Below, piece by piece: positions 16,561 through 25,651 of a DNA stretch of 64,000 bases (position 1 is the stretch's first letter; each line of letters begins with the position of its first letter). The DNA comes from Xanthomonas indica (GTDB lineage: Bacteria > Pseudomonadota > Gammaproteobacteria > Xanthomonadales > Xanthomonadaceae): assembly GCF_040529045.1 (NCBI RefSeq), contig NZ_CP131914.1, positions 3,394,501 through 3,458,500 of the forward strand, in the 5' to 3' direction. A program made the position numbers and the translations under genes. The notes below the pieces were generated by a model. The model was not told where the DNA came from. It searched no databases and worked only from the letters and a program-made list of their open reading frames with translations.

Positions 16561-17571
16561 GTGCCGGAGCGCCTCTCCGTGAGCGCGGGCTTGACCCTGC
16601 GCCGGCACTTCCGGCTTGGCATCATCAAGGTCCTCGGTCCCTCCACGGCCGGGGTACTGCTGCTGTTCGCCCTCTACCAGATCGCGATCGGCGCGCCGTT
16701 GACCGCGCTGGCCGGCGCCGCCCTGGCCGGCTTGGCTGCGTTGGCGACCTGGCTGGCCCTGCATCGCGGCGACGGCCGCATGGATCCGTTGCTGTCGCTG
16801 AGTTGGCTGCTGGGCAGCGCCCTGGCCTGCCATGCGCTGCGCCATGCCGCGGTGCCGTGGCTGTACCTGGTGATGATGAGCAACTTCTTCGCGGTCACGC
16901 GCAATGTCGCCCTGGCCTGCAACGCGACCCTGATCGCGGTGCTGCTGGTGGTCACCCCGAGCACGCTGGGTGCCGAGCATTTCTTCTCCATGCTGGCGGT
17001 GTCGCTGCTGATCACCGGACTGGGCTACATGCTGGCGTTGCGGGTGGAAGGCGATCGCCTGCAACTGGAGCAACTGGCCTCGCACGACTCGCTGACCGGG
17101 CTGCCGAACCGCCGCATGCTCGAGCGCAGCCTGTCGCAACGGGTGGCCGATCCACGCCGGGCGACCCGCCGGCATGGCTTGATCGTGCTCGACATCGATC
17201 ACTTCAAGGAGGTCAACGACCTCTACGGCCATGCCGAGGGCGATCGGGTGCTGGTCGAGCTGGCCACGTTGCTGCGCGCGCAGGTGCGCGCGCCGGACGA
17301 GGTGTTCCGGTTCGGTGGCGAGGAGTTCGTGGTGGTGGCGCGGCTGCAGTCCGCGACCGAACTGTCCGCCTTCGCCAGGCGGCTGCACGACGCCGCGCGC
17401 ACGGCGCTGCGCGGCCCCAACGGCACCATCACCGTGTCGCTGGGCGCGGCGATGCTGTGCGACGAGGTGCAGTGGCACGACTGGTTCTCGCGTGCCGACA
17501 CCGCGCTGTACCAGGCCAAGAACAACGGACGCGACCGCTACGTGATCGCCGAGGACGTGGCGCAGGACTGA
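16561..17571 (+). CDS. Membrane-bound diguanylate cyclase (GGDEF)
   Basis: A protein of about 336 residues that makes cyclic-di-GMP from two GTP. Residues 22-160 contain five or six hydrophobic segments forming a membrane sensor with no named domain. The GGDEF domain follows from about 170: SHDSLTGLPNRR, then DIDHFKEVND, and the active-site motif GGEEF at 252-256. An RxxD inhibitory I-site (RAPD, 243-246) lies exactly five residues before it, so product inhibition is likely. GTG 16561 is the first possible start after an in-frame stop; GTG 16579 has a better GGAG spacing and may be the true one. It is monocistronic. Confidence 0.92.
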   Translation: MPERLSVSAGLTLRRHFRLGIIKVLGPSTAGVLLLFALYQIAIGAPLTALAGAALAGLAALATWLALHRGDGRMDPLLSLSWLLGSALACHALRHAAVPWLYLVMMSNFFAVTRNVALACNATLIAVLLVVTPSTLGAEHFFSMLAVSLLITGLGYMLALRVEGDRLQLEQLASHDSLTGLPNRRMLERSLSQRVADPRRATRRHGLIVLDIDHFKEVNDLYGHAEGDRVLVELATLLRAQVRAPDEVFRFGGEEFVVVARLQSATELSAFARRLHDAARTALRGPNGTITVSLGAAMLCDEVQWHDWFSRADTALYQAKNNGRDRYVIAEDVAQD

Positions 17572-17630
17572 GCGGCCGGCACCGGCGGCAGACGCGGCGC
17601 CATCCGGTCCGGCAGCCGTCACCAGCCTCC

Positions 17631-17697
17631 GTGGGAGCGGCTTTCAGCCGCGACGGGCTTCACCGGGAACGCCCGTCGCGGCTGAAGCCGCTCCTAC
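17631..17697. repeat. Paired GTAG-type REP (REPIN-like), variant head
   Basis: The left arm GTGGGAGCGGCTTTCAGCCG and the right arm, whose complement reads GTAGGAGCGGCTTCAGCCGC, face each other over about 20 bases. It lies between the convergent cyclase and outer-membrane channel genes. The left arm has one base change in the head (GTGG) and one insertion. Confidence 0.8.
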
Positions 17698-17805
17698 AGG
17701 AAACCCGCACCGGCCTGGTGCTGACAAAAAGCAGATGAAGTGAGGTGCCGAGAAGGCCACGGTGCGTGCCGTCGGCCTGCACCGCGGCCTTCGCAGCACC
17801 CCCAA

Positions 17806-19263
17806 TCAGCGCGCCTGCAGCGCGGACGCCGCCACCGCGGTGGTCGCAACGTCCCTGCCGGCCTCCGTGCCTGCATCCTGGCCCCAGCCGCCGAGCGCCT
17901 TGTACACCCGCACCACGCCGATGTTCACCGCCGCTTCGGCGTCGGCCAGGTCGGCCTCGGCGGTGAGTTGCGTGCGCTGCGCATCGAGCAGGGTCAGAAA
18001 ATCCTCCGAGCCTTCGCGATACCGGATCTGCGCCAGCGCCTCGGCGCGCTGCGCGGCCTGCGTCTGTTCGGCCACGATCGCCAGCCGCGCCTGCTCGTGG
18101 GCATAGGCAGTCAGGGCGTTCTCGGTGTCCTCCAGCGCGCCGAGCACGGCCTTCTCGTAGTCGGCGGCGGCGCCGTCGGCCTGCGCCTCGCTCGCGCGCA
18201 GGCGCGCCCGCACGCTGCCCATGTCGAACGCCGCCCACTGGATCGACGGAGTCAGCGACCAGGCCTTGCTGCGTCCGTGCAACAGGGCGCCGGCATCGCC
18301 GGACAGGAAACCGACGAAGCCGGACAGGCTGATCCGCGGGAACAGGTCGGCGGTGGCCACGCCGACCCGTGCGGTCGCCGCCGCCAGGCGGCGTTCGGCG
18401 CTGCGCACGTCGGGACGCCGGCGCAGCAACTGCGTGGTGTCGCCCAGCGGCAAGGCCCGCGCATAGGCCGGGGTCGGCTGGGGCGCCAGCAGCGCATCGA
18501 GCGCGCCTGGCGGCTTGCCCAGCAGCACCGCCAACCGGTGCCGCGCCTGCGCGGCGTCCACTTCCAGCAACGGGATGTCGGCCTCGATCGCCTTCAGCCG
18601 CGCGCGGCTGCTCTGCACGTCCAGTTCGCTGCCGGCGCCCAGCCGCCAGCGGGTCTCGGTCAGGCGCTGGGTATCGCGCAGGTTGTCCAGCGTGGTGCGC
18701 GCCAGCGCGATGCGCTTCTGCGTGCCACGCAGGGCGAAGTAGTTGCGCGCCACCTCCGCGGCCACGGTGACCTGGGCGTCGGCCAGGCCGGCCTGTTCGG
18801 CCTCCAGATCCGCACGCGCAGCCTCGCTGGCACGGCGCTGGCGCCCGAACAGGTCCAGCTCCCAGCCGGCATCGAAGCCGAGCCGGTAGCTCTCGGTCAG
18901 CACGCGCGCGCCGCCGGCATCGGCGTCCGGCGCCTTGCCGCGGGTGTAGTCGCCGCCGGCGGTCACGTGCGGCGCCTGGTCCAGGCGCTGCTCGGCGAAG
19001 ACCGCGCGTGCCTCGTGCACGCGCGCCAGGGCGATGCGCAGGTCCAGGTTGGCGACCAGGCCGTCGTGCACCAGTTGCTCCAGCACCGGATCGTCGAACT
19101 GCGCCCACCAGGACGCGACCGGCGAATCGGTTGCGAACACCGGCGACGCCGCGCCCTGCAGCGTCACCGTCGGCTGCACCGGTGCGCGGTAGTCGGGGCC
19201 GACGCTGGCGCAGGCGCTGAGCAGCGCCAGCGCCAGCGCGCCGAGTGCGGGACGGATCACCAT
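17806..19263 (-). CDS. RND efflux outer-membrane lipoprotein channel (NodT/OprM family)
   Basis: A 485-residue outer-membrane factor. The signal peptide ends with lipobox LLSAC (acylated Cys18), followed by SVGPDYRAP, the classic OprM/NodT opening. Long helical repeats with LALARVHEARAVFAEQRLDQ and a second internal repeat (LGAGSELDVQSSRARL) form the trimeric tunnel. It is last in the minus-strand efflux operon; its ATG overlaps the stop of the preceding SDR by seven bases. It supplies the outer-membrane exit for the adaptor and pump encoded upstream. Confidence 0.94.
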   Translation of the reverse strand: MVIRPALGALALALLSACASVGPDYRAPVQPTVTLQGAASPVFATDSPVASWWAQFDDPVLEQLVHDGLVANLDLRIALARVHEARAVFAEQRLDQAPHVTAGGDYTRGKAPDADAGGARVLTESYRLGFDAGWELDLFGRQRRASEAARADLEAEQAGLADAQVTVAAEVARNYFALRGTQKRIALARTTLDNLRDTQRLTETRWRLGAGSELDVQSSRARLKAIEADIPLLEVDAAQARHRLAVLLGKPPGALDALLAPQPTPAYARALPLGDTTQLLRRRPDVRSAERRLAAATARVGVATADLFPRISLSGFVGFLSGDAGALLHGRSKAWSLTPSIQWAAFDMGSVRARLRASEAQADGAAADYEKAVLGALEDTENALTAYAHEQARLAIVAEQTQAAQRAEALAQIRYREGSEDFLTLLDAQRTQLTAEADLADAEAAVNIGVVRVYKALGGWGQDAGTEAGRDVATTAVAASALQAR

Positions 19264-19991
19264 GGCAGCACCTGTCCGACATGGGTGTAGCTGCCGGTGG
19301 GGCCGTCCGCGTCGAGCAGCGCCATCATCACGCTGCTGCGCGCGCCGTCGGCCACTTCCAGCTCGCCCTCGCCGGAGTTCATGTCGGTCTTCACGTAGCC
19401 GGGGTGGATGGTGTTGACCTTGATCGGGGTGTCGCGCAGTTCGTAGGCCAACTGGATGGTCCAGGCATTCACCGCGCTCTTGGACACGTTGTAGGCCGGC
19501 ACCTTGAAGTCGTAGATCGGCGAGCCCGGCTGGCTGTGCAGCGTCAGCGAGCCGAGCAGGCTGGAGACGTTGACGATGCGCGCGGCCGGCGCTTCCCGCA
19601 GCAGCGGCAGGAACGCCTGGGTGACCGCGATCAGGCCGAACAGGTTGGTGTCGAAGGTCTCGCGCCAGGTCTCCAGGGTCTGCTGCGAGACGCTCAGGCG
19701 CAGGTCGTCGCGCAGGATGCCGGCGTTGTTGACCAGGATGTCCAGCCGCCCGTGGCGTGCGCGCACCGTGTCCACCGCCGCGGCGATGCTGGCGGCGTCG
19801 GTGACGTCCAGGGTCAGCGGCTCCACCGGCAGGCCCTCGCCCTGCAGTTCCAGCGCCGCGGCGCTGGCGCGGGTGGCATCGCGCCCGGCCAGCAGGGTGC
19901 GCACGCCGGCCTCGGCCAGTTGCCGCACGGTATGCAGGCCGATGCCGCGGGTGGCGCCGGTGACCAGGGCGATCTTGTGTGCTGCGTTCAT
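19257..19991 (-). CDS. SDR oxidoreductase within the efflux operon
   Basis: A 244-residue SDR: TGATRGIGLHTVRQL near residue 10, LLAGRDATRA (Arg after strand two, suggesting NADP), NNAGILRDD near 86 and YNVSK active site with Ser in NVSSLLG. AGGAG lies seven bases before the ATG; in-frame extension upstream lacks support. It sits between the pump gene (31 bases) and the channel gene (seven-base overlap). This fixed place suggests it may modify an efflux substrate or a related metabolite, but nothing shows this directly. Confidence 0.9.
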   Translation of the reverse strand: MNAAHKIALVTGATRGIGLHTVRQLAEAGVRTLLAGRDATRASAAALELQGEGLPVEPLTLDVTDAASIAAAVDTVRARHGRLDILVNNAGILRDDLRLSVSQQTLETWRETFDTNLFGLIAVTQAFLPLLREAPAARIVNVSSLLGSLTLHSQPGSPIYDFKVPAYNVSKSAVNAWTIQLAYELRDTPIKVNTIHPGYVKTDMNSGEGELEVADGARSSVMMALLDADGPTGSYTHVGQVLPW

Positions 19992-20022
19992 TGCGAAACT
20001 CCTGAGAAAAATGGGAAAAGGA

Positions 20023-23000
20023 TCAGCCGTGTGCCGGCGCGTCGGCGTGGGCCGGCGCATGCGAGACCAGCGGCCGCCCGGCCAGCTTGCGCAGGGCGAC
20101 ATAGAACACGGGGGTGAGGAACAGACCGAACAGGGTCACGCCCAGCATGCCGGCGAACACGGTGATGCCGGTGGCCGAGCGCACTTCCGCGCCCGCGCCA
20201 TGCGAGAACACCAGCGGCACCGTGCCGGCGATGAAGGCGATGGAGGTCATCACGATCGGGCGCAGGCGCAGGCGGCAGGCCTGCAGCGCCGATTCGACAA
20301 TGCCCTTGCCCTGCAGTTCCAGTTCGCGGGCGAACTCGACGATCAGGATCGCGTTCTTGCACGCCAGGCCCATCAATACCACCAGGCCGACCTGCACGAA
20401 CACGTTGTTGTCGCCACCGCTCAGCCACACCCCGAACAACGCCGACAGCAGGGTCATCGGCACGATCAGGATCACCGCCAGCGGCAGCGTCCAGCTTTCG
20501 TACAGCGCGGCCAGCACCAGGAACGCCAGCAGCACCGCCAGCGGGAACACCACCAGCGCCGCATTGCCCTGGGTCGCCTGCTGGTAGCTCAGGTCGGTCC
20601 ACTCGATCTCCATGCCGTTGGGCAGCACCTGCTTGGCGATCTGGGTGATCTTGGCCATCGCCTCGGCCGAGGACAGCGATCGCGCATCCGCCTCGCCGGC
20701 CAGGTCGGCGGCCGGATAGCCGTTGTAGCGCAGCACCGGGTCCGGGCCGTAAGTCTGCTTGATGGTGACCATCGAGCCGATCGGCACCATCTCGCCCTGA
20801 GCGTTGCGGGTGCGCAGCCGGGCGATGTCCTCCACGCTCTCGCGGAACGGCGCATCGGCCTGGGCGATCACCTGCCAGGTGCGGCCGAACTGGTTGAAGT
20901 CGTTGACGTAGGTCGAGCCCAGGTAGGTCTGCAGGGTATCGAACAGATCGGTCAGGGCCACGCCCTGGGCCTTGGCCTTGACCCGGTCGACCTCGGCATC
21001 GAGCTGCGGCACGTTGGCCTGGTAAGTACCGATCGGGAAGCTCATGCCCGGGGTCTGCGCCACCGCGCCCTGCATGGCGCTGACCGCGTTCTGCAGCGCA
21101 CCGTAACCGAGGTTGGCGCGGTCCTCGATGAACAACTGATAGCCGTTGCCGTTGCCCAGGCCGAGGATCGGCGGCGGCATGAAGGCGAACGACATGCCCT
21201 CGCCCAGTTGCGCGATGCGCTGGTTGATCTCGGCATTGATTTCCAGCGCGCTGCGGTGGCGCTGCGCGAACGGCTTCAGCGGCAGGAACACCACGCCGGT
21301 ATTGGGCGTGTTGGTGAACTGCAGCGCGTTGAGGCCCGGGAACGAGATCGCATGGGCCACGCCGTCGGTCTGCATGGCGATGGTGGCCACCTTGCGCAGC
21401 ATCGCGTCGGTGCGCTCGATCGAGGCGCCTTCCGGCAGCTTCACACCGGCGATCAGGTACATCTTGTCCTGGGTCGGGATGAAGCCGCCCGGCACCGCCT
21501 TGAACATCAGCCCGGTGACCAGCAGCAGCGCCACGTACACCGCGAACACCGCGCCGCGGCGACCCAGGATGCGCGACACCGCGCCCTGGTAGCGGTCGGA
21601 ACTGCGGTGGAAGAAGCGGTTGAACGGACGGAACAGCCAGCCGCCGAACAGCCGCTCCATGCCGCGCGACAGGCGGTCCTTGGGCGCGTCGTGGCCTTGC
21701 AGCAGGCGCGCGGCCAGCGCCGGCGACAGGGTCAGCGAGTTGATCGCCGAGATCACCGTGGAGATGGCGATGGTCACCGCGAACTGCTTGTAGAACTGCC
21801 CGGTCACCCCGGACAGGAACGCCATCGGCACGAACACCGCGCACAGCACCAGCGCGATCGCGATGATCGGGCCGGACACCTCGCGCATCGCCTGGTGCGC
21901 GGCCGCCAGCGGGGTCAGCCCCTCCTCGATGTTGCGCTCCACGTTCTCCACCACCACGATCGCATCGTCGACCACGATGCCGATCGCCAGCACCAACCCG
22001 AACAGGGTCAGCGTGTTGATCGAGAAGCCCAGCAGGTACAGCGCGGCGAAGGTGCCGACCACCGACACCGGGACCGCGATCAGCGGAATGATCGAGGCGC
22101 GCCAGGTCTGCAGGAACAGGATCACCACCAGCACCACCAGCAGCACCGCCTCCAGCAGGGTGTGGACCACCGCGCTGATCGAGTCGCGCACGAAGATGGT
22201 GGTGTCGTACACCGCCTCGTACTTCACGTCGTCGGGGAACTGCTTGGTCAGCTCGTCCATCTTGGCGATGACCTGGTCGCGGATCCGCAGCGCATTGGCG
22301 CCCGGCGCCTGGAAGATGCCGATGCCGACCGCGTTCTTGCCGTCCAGCTGCGCGCGCAGGGTGTAGTCGCCGGCGCCCAGCTGCAGGCGGGCGACGTCGG
22401 ACAGGCGCACGGTCTGGCCGTCGGCGCCGACCTTGAGCACGATGTCGCCGAACTCCTGTTCGGTGCGCAGGCGGCCCTGCGCGTTGATCAGGGTCAGGAA
22501 CTTGCTCTCGGGCATGGGCTCGGCGCCGAGCTGGCCGGCGGAGACCTGCACGTTCTGCTCGCGCATCGCCGCGACCACGTCGCTGGCGGTGAGGCCGCGT
22601 GCAGCCACCCGTTCCGGGTCCAGCCAGGCGCGCATCGCGTAGTCGCCGCCGCCGAACACCTGCGCATCGCCCACGCCCTGGATCCGCGCCAGCGCGTCCT
22701 TGACGTGCAGGCGCGCGTAGTTGCGCAGGTACAGGCTGTCGTACTTGCCCTTGGGCGAGGTCAGGTGCACCACCATCAGGAAGGTGGGCGACTGCTTCTG
22801 CGTGGTCACGCCCTGCCGGCGCACGTCCTCGGGCAGGCGCGCCTGCGCCTGCGCCACGCGGTTCTGCACCTTGACCGCGGCATCGTCCGGATCGGTGCCC
22901 GGGCGGAAGGTCACGGTCATCTGCAGCACGCCGTCGGAGCCGGCGACCGACTTGATGTACATCATGTTCTCCACGCCGTTGATCGCTTCCTCCAGCGGCG

Positions 23001-23193
23001 TGGCGACGGTCTCGGCGATGACCTTGGGGTTGGCGCCCGGATACACCGTGCGCACCACCACCGAGGGCGGCACCACGTCCGGGTACTCGCCGATGGGCAG
23101 CAGCGGGATGGCGATCAGGCCCGCGGCGAAAATGACGATCGACAGCACGGCGGCGAAGATCGGCCGGTCGATGAAGAATCTGGAAAAGTCCAT
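20023..23193 (-). CDS. RND multidrug efflux pump, inner-membrane transporter (HAE1 family)
   Basis: A 1056-residue proton-driven exporter, the usual length for AcrB/MexF. It opens MDFSRFFIDRPIFAAVLSIV, the typical first transmembrane helix. The proton-relay aspartate pair occurs near residue 409 (GIVVDDAIVVVENVER). Porter-domain marks include PGANPKVIAETVATPLEEA and YPDVVPPSV; a second transmembrane block (LYESWTLPLAVILIVP, LVVLMGLACKNAILIVEF) closes the duplication. Similarity in style is closest to MexF/OqxB-type pumps, which export chloramphenicol, quinolones and phenolics. It is cotranscribed with the adaptor (135 bases upstream), an SDR and the outer-membrane channel. Confidence 0.95.
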   Translation of the reverse strand: MDFSRFFIDRPIFAAVLSIVIFAAGLIAIPLLPIGEYPDVVPPSVVVRTVYPGANPKVIAETVATPLEEAINGVENMMYIKSVAGSDGVLQMTVTFRPGTDPDDAAVKVQNRVAQAQARLPEDVRRQGVTTQKQSPTFLMVVHLTSPKGKYDSLYLRNYARLHVKDALARIQGVGDAQVFGGGDYAMRAWLDPERVAARGLTASDVVAAMREQNVQVSAGQLGAEPMPESKFLTLINAQGRLRTEQEFGDIVLKVGADGQTVRLSDVARLQLGAGDYTLRAQLDGKNAVGIGIFQAPGANALRIRDQVIAKMDELTKQFPDDVKYEAVYDTTIFVRDSISAVVHTLLEAVLLVVLVVILFLQTWRASIIPLIAVPVSVVGTFAALYLLGFSINTLTLFGLVLAIGIVVDDAIVVVENVERNIEEGLTPLAAAHQAMREVSGPIIAIALVLCAVFVPMAFLSGVTGQFYKQFAVTIAISTVISAINSLTLSPALAARLLQGHDAPKDRLSRGMERLFGGWLFRPFNRFFHRSSDRYQGAVSRILGRRGAVFAVYVALLLVTGLMFKAVPGGFIPTQDKMYLIAGVKLPEGASIERTDAMLRKVATIAMQTDGVAHAISFPGLNALQFTNTPNTGVVFLPLKPFAQRHRSALEINAEINQRIAQLGEGMSFAFMPPPILGLGNGNGYQLFIEDRANLGYGALQNAVSAMQGAVAQTPGMSFPIGTYQANVPQLDAEVDRVKAKAQGVALTDLFDTLQTYLGSTYVNDFNQFGRTWQVIAQADAPFRESVEDIARLRTRNAQGEMVPIGSMVTIKQTYGPDPVLRYNGYPAADLAGEADARSLSSAEAMAKITQIAKQVLPNGMEIEWTDLSYQQATQGNAALVVFPLAVLLAFLVLAALYESWTLPLAVILIVPMTLLSALFGVWLSGGDNNVFVQVGLVVLMGLACKNAILIVEFARELELQGKGIVESALQACRLRLRPIVMTSIAFIAGTVPLVFSHGAGAEVRSATGITVFAGMLGVTLFGLFLTPVFYVALRKLAGRPLVSHAPAHADAPAHG

Positions 23194-23328
23194 GGGTGGT
23201 GGTCCTGGAAACGGATGAAACGGGGGGCCGGGCGCGGACGCAGGCATGCCGGTGGCGACGCCGGGCCGTTGCGGGCCCGGCGGGTACGGCCGACACGACT
23301 CGGCCGGTGGTGCGTCGACGCCCGCGAC

Positions 23329-24534
23329 TCAGTCGAGGGCGACGGCCTGGCGCGGTGCGGTCGGGGACGTGGTCTGCGCGATGGGCTTGGCCTGCACCGG
23401 CATGCCGGGCATGAACACCTTCTGCACGCCGTCGACGATGACCTTGTCGCCGGCGGACAGGCCGCTGCGCACGATGCGCAGGCCCTCGGCGCTGCGGCCG
23501 AGCTGCACGTCGCGCCGCTGCGCCTTGCCGTCCTTGTCGACCACGTAGACGTACTTGCGGTCCTGGTCGGTGAGCACCGCGCGGTCGTCGATCAGCACCG
23601 CGTCGAAGCGGCCGCTGCCGAGCAGCCGCACCCGCGCGAACAGGCCCGGGGTGAAGCGGCGGTCGGCGTTGTCCAGCAGCGCGCGCACGTGGATGGTGCC
23701 GGTGCTGCGCACCAGCTGGTTGTCGAGGAAATCGACCTTGCCGGCATGCGGATAGCCGTCCTCGCCGACCAGGCCGACCTGCACCGGCAGGCTGCCGTCG
23801 CGCTCGCTCGGGCGCTGGCCGTCGCGCGCCATCTGCGCATAGCGCAGGAAGGTGCCTTCGTCGGCGTCGAAGTACACGTGCACCTTGTCCAGCGACACCA
23901 GCGTGGTCAGCACGCTGGCGCTGTCGCCGGCGCTGACCAGGTTGCCGGCAGTGACCATCGCGCGGCCGGCGCGGCCGTCGATCGGCGCGCGCACCTGGGT
24001 CCATTCCAGGTTCAGGCGTGCGCTGTCCACTGCCGCCTGCGCGGCCAGCACGTCGGCCTGTGCCTGCTCGGCGGCGGCGCGCCGCTGTTCCCAGCTCTCG
24101 GTGGAGATGGCCTGCTGTTCGGACAGGGTCTTGGCACGCGCGGCCTCGCTGGCGCTGAGCTTGGCCTGGGTGCGTGCGCGCGCCAGGTCGGCCTCGGCGC
24201 GGGCCAGTTCGGCGCGATAGCTGCGCGCGTCGATGGTGAACAGCACATCGCCCTTCTTCACTTCCTGGCCTTCGACGTAGTTGACCTTGTCGATGTAGCC
24301 GGACACGCGCGGGCGCAGGTCCACGTGTTCGACCGCCTCGACACGGCCGCTGAACTCGTCCCACTGACTGATCTGCTTCTGCAGCGCGGGCGCCACGCCC
24401 ACGCTCGGCGGCGGCGGCGCGCCCTGTTCGTTGGCCTGGCTGCCGCAGGCGGCGAGCGTGGCGACCAGCAGCGCCACCGCCAGCGGGCGCAGGGCGCCCG
24501 GCAGCAGGCGCGACGGCATCGGAATCGGATTCAT
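23329..24534 (-). CDS. RND efflux periplasmic adaptor (membrane fusion protein)
   Basis: A 401-residue lipoprotein with signal peptide and lipobox ending at Cys30 (VATLAAC). The core has the lipoyl half VEHVDLRPRVSGYIDKVNYVEGQEVKKGDVLF, split here by a long helical hairpin (ARAEADLARARTQAKLSASEAARAK), then the second lipoyl half WTQVRAPIDGRAGRA and a beta-barrel domain. This is the standard AcrA/MexE order. The start overlaps the stop of the upstream SDR gene (ATGA). It links the RND pump to the outer-membrane channel encoded downstream. Confidence 0.94.
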   Translation of the reverse strand: MNPIPMPSRLLPGALRPLAVALLVATLAACGSQANEQGAPPPPSVGVAPALQKQISQWDEFSGRVEAVEHVDLRPRVSGYIDKVNYVEGQEVKKGDVLFTIDARSYRAELARAEADLARARTQAKLSASEAARAKTLSEQQAISTESWEQRRAAAEQAQADVLAAQAAVDSARLNLEWTQVRAPIDGRAGRAMVTAGNLVSAGDSASVLTTLVSLDKVHVYFDADEGTFLRYAQMARDGQRPSERDGSLPVQVGLVGEDGYPHAGKVDFLDNQLVRSTGTIHVRALLDNADRRFTPGLFARVRLLGSGRFDAVLIDDRAVLTDQDRKYVYVVDKDGKAQRRDVQLGRSAEGLRIVRSGLSAGDKVIVDGVQKVFMPGMPVQAKPIAQTTSPTAPRQAVALD

Positions 24535-25304
24535 GGAGAGACCTCGTGGGTGGAGAAGGAAAACGGCAAGGCGTTGAGCAGCGCGCTGCGCGGACGCGCG
24601 ACATGGCGGCGATCGATTTCGACCAGCGCGCGGTCCGGCCGCTGCGGATCGGCCAGCAGGTGGACCACGGCGCGGCCAACGCCGAGGGTGGTGAACCAGT
24701 CCGGGCAATCGCCGATGGCGTCGTCGCTGCGACACACCGGCTCGGACAGCGACAGCAGGTGCACGTGCACGCCCAGCGGCTTGGCTTCCTCGTGCAGCAC
24801 CTGGGCGAGCATGCGGATCGCCGCTGCCGCCACCGAACTGTCGCCGTGCCCGGACCAGGCGCGCAGCGCGCAGGGACTACCCAACAGGACGTAGCGGCCG
24901 CCGCGCGGATGCTCGGCCAGCAGCGGCAGCAGATGCCGGGCCGCGGCCAGGTGCGGCAGCAGGTCGGCATCCAGGCGCTTGCGCAGCGCGCTCAGCGGCC
25001 GCTCCAGCAGGCGCCCGGGGCGCAGCGGACTGCCCAAAGCGGCGACCACCGCGGCCAACGGCCGCGGCCGCTGCGCGACCTCGGCCACCAACGCGGCGGC
25101 GGCCGCGTCGGTGGCGACCGAACCGCACAGCACGTCCAGGCCGGGCTCGTCGCGGTGGCGATCGCGCAGCGCCGCGAGCCGGGCGCGGTCGCGGGCCACC
25201 GCCAGCACCGGGCTGCCCGCCTCCAGCAGCGCCTGCACCACGCCCTGCCCGACCGTGCCGCTGCCGCCGAGGACCAGGACCTCGGGGGCCAACATCCCGC
25301 TCAC
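24531..25304 (-). CDS. NAD(P)-binding SDR-like protein, first enzyme gene of the efflux operon
   Basis: A 257-residue Rossmann-fold protein starting LVLGGSGTVGQGVVQAL, with AVARDRARLAAL after strand two. It is an atypical SDR: the usual catalytic tyrosine motif is not obvious (GHGDSSVAAAAIRM in its place), so it may be a binding protein or use another chemistry. GTG 25304 is chosen because GGAGG lies nine bases upstream; ATG 25295 is the alternative. Its stop overlaps the adaptor start (ATGA), and its start overlaps the stop of a small upstream frame (GTGA). It is divergent from the LysR gene. Confidence 0.8.
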   Translation of the reverse strand: MSGMLAPEVLVLGGSGTVGQGVVQALLEAGSPVLAVARDRARLAALRDRHRDEPGLDVLCGSVATDAAAAALVAEVAQRPRPLAAVVAALGSPLRPGRLLERPLSALRKRLDADLLPHLAAARHLLPLLAEHPRGGRYVLLGSPCALRAWSGHGDSSVAAAAIRMLAQVLHEEAKPLGVHVHLLSLSEPVCRSDDAIGDCPDWFTTLGVGRAVVHLLADPQRPDRALVEIDRRHVARPRSALLNALPFSFSTHEVSP

Positions 25305-25525
25305 GGGACTTTTCCTCCCGCCGACGGGACAATCGCGATGCGGCCCAGCCGGTCGTTGCCGGACGCGCCCAGGCGCAAACTGCTGCCGCCCTGGCGCCGC
25401 GGCGGCGGCGTGAACTCGCGAAACGCTTTCGGATAAGGGGATTGCGCCGATGCCGAGGGCGCGGAACGGCGCCGCAGCTGGCGATCGGGGCAGGCGAAAA
25501 ACTGGAACAGGGTGCGCATCGACAT
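25301..25525 (-). CDS. Small upstream frame of the efflux operon, 74 residues, uncertain
   Basis: An ATG-started frame (MSMRTLFQFFACPDRQLRRR...) whose TGA overlaps the GTG of the following gene as GTGA, in line with the ATGA overlap at the next junction. It is basic and proline/serine-rich after residue 15, has no known domain and only a weak ribosome site. It could be a leader peptide that couples translation or a chance frame in GC-rich DNA. I cannot decide between these. Confidence 0.35.
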   Translation of the reverse strand: MSMRTLFQFFACPDRQLRRRSAPSASAQSPYPKAFREFTPPPRRQGGSSLRLGASGNDRLGRIAIVPSAGGKVP

Positions 25526-25580
25526 GGGCAAAGACCGTCGGTGATGGCGAATGCGGACAAATTAGGCGCCAAAGCCGCAC

Positions 25581-25609
25581 TTGATTAGTCCGAATTAAGG
25601 GGAATAATC
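25581..25609 (+). promoter_or_regulatory. Candidate promoter/operator region of the LysR gene and divergent efflux operon
   Basis: TTGATT and ATAATC are 17 bases apart upstream of the LysR start, in an AT-rich island. The overlapping ATTAGTCCGAAT is a partly symmetric sequence of the kind bound by LysR proteins (ATT and AAT ends). The assignment is by position and composition only. Confidence 0.4.
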
Positions 25610-25651
25610 GTCCCGCTACCGGTCCAATCGTCTCCACCTCAAGGAACCGCC

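Noticed and set aside
19570-24894. A 1774-codon open frame on the plus strand
   Set aside because: It lies antisense to the RND operon. Its His/Gln/Arg/Val-rich composition is the typical shadow of GC-rich genes, and the minus-strand frames match known families residue by residue.
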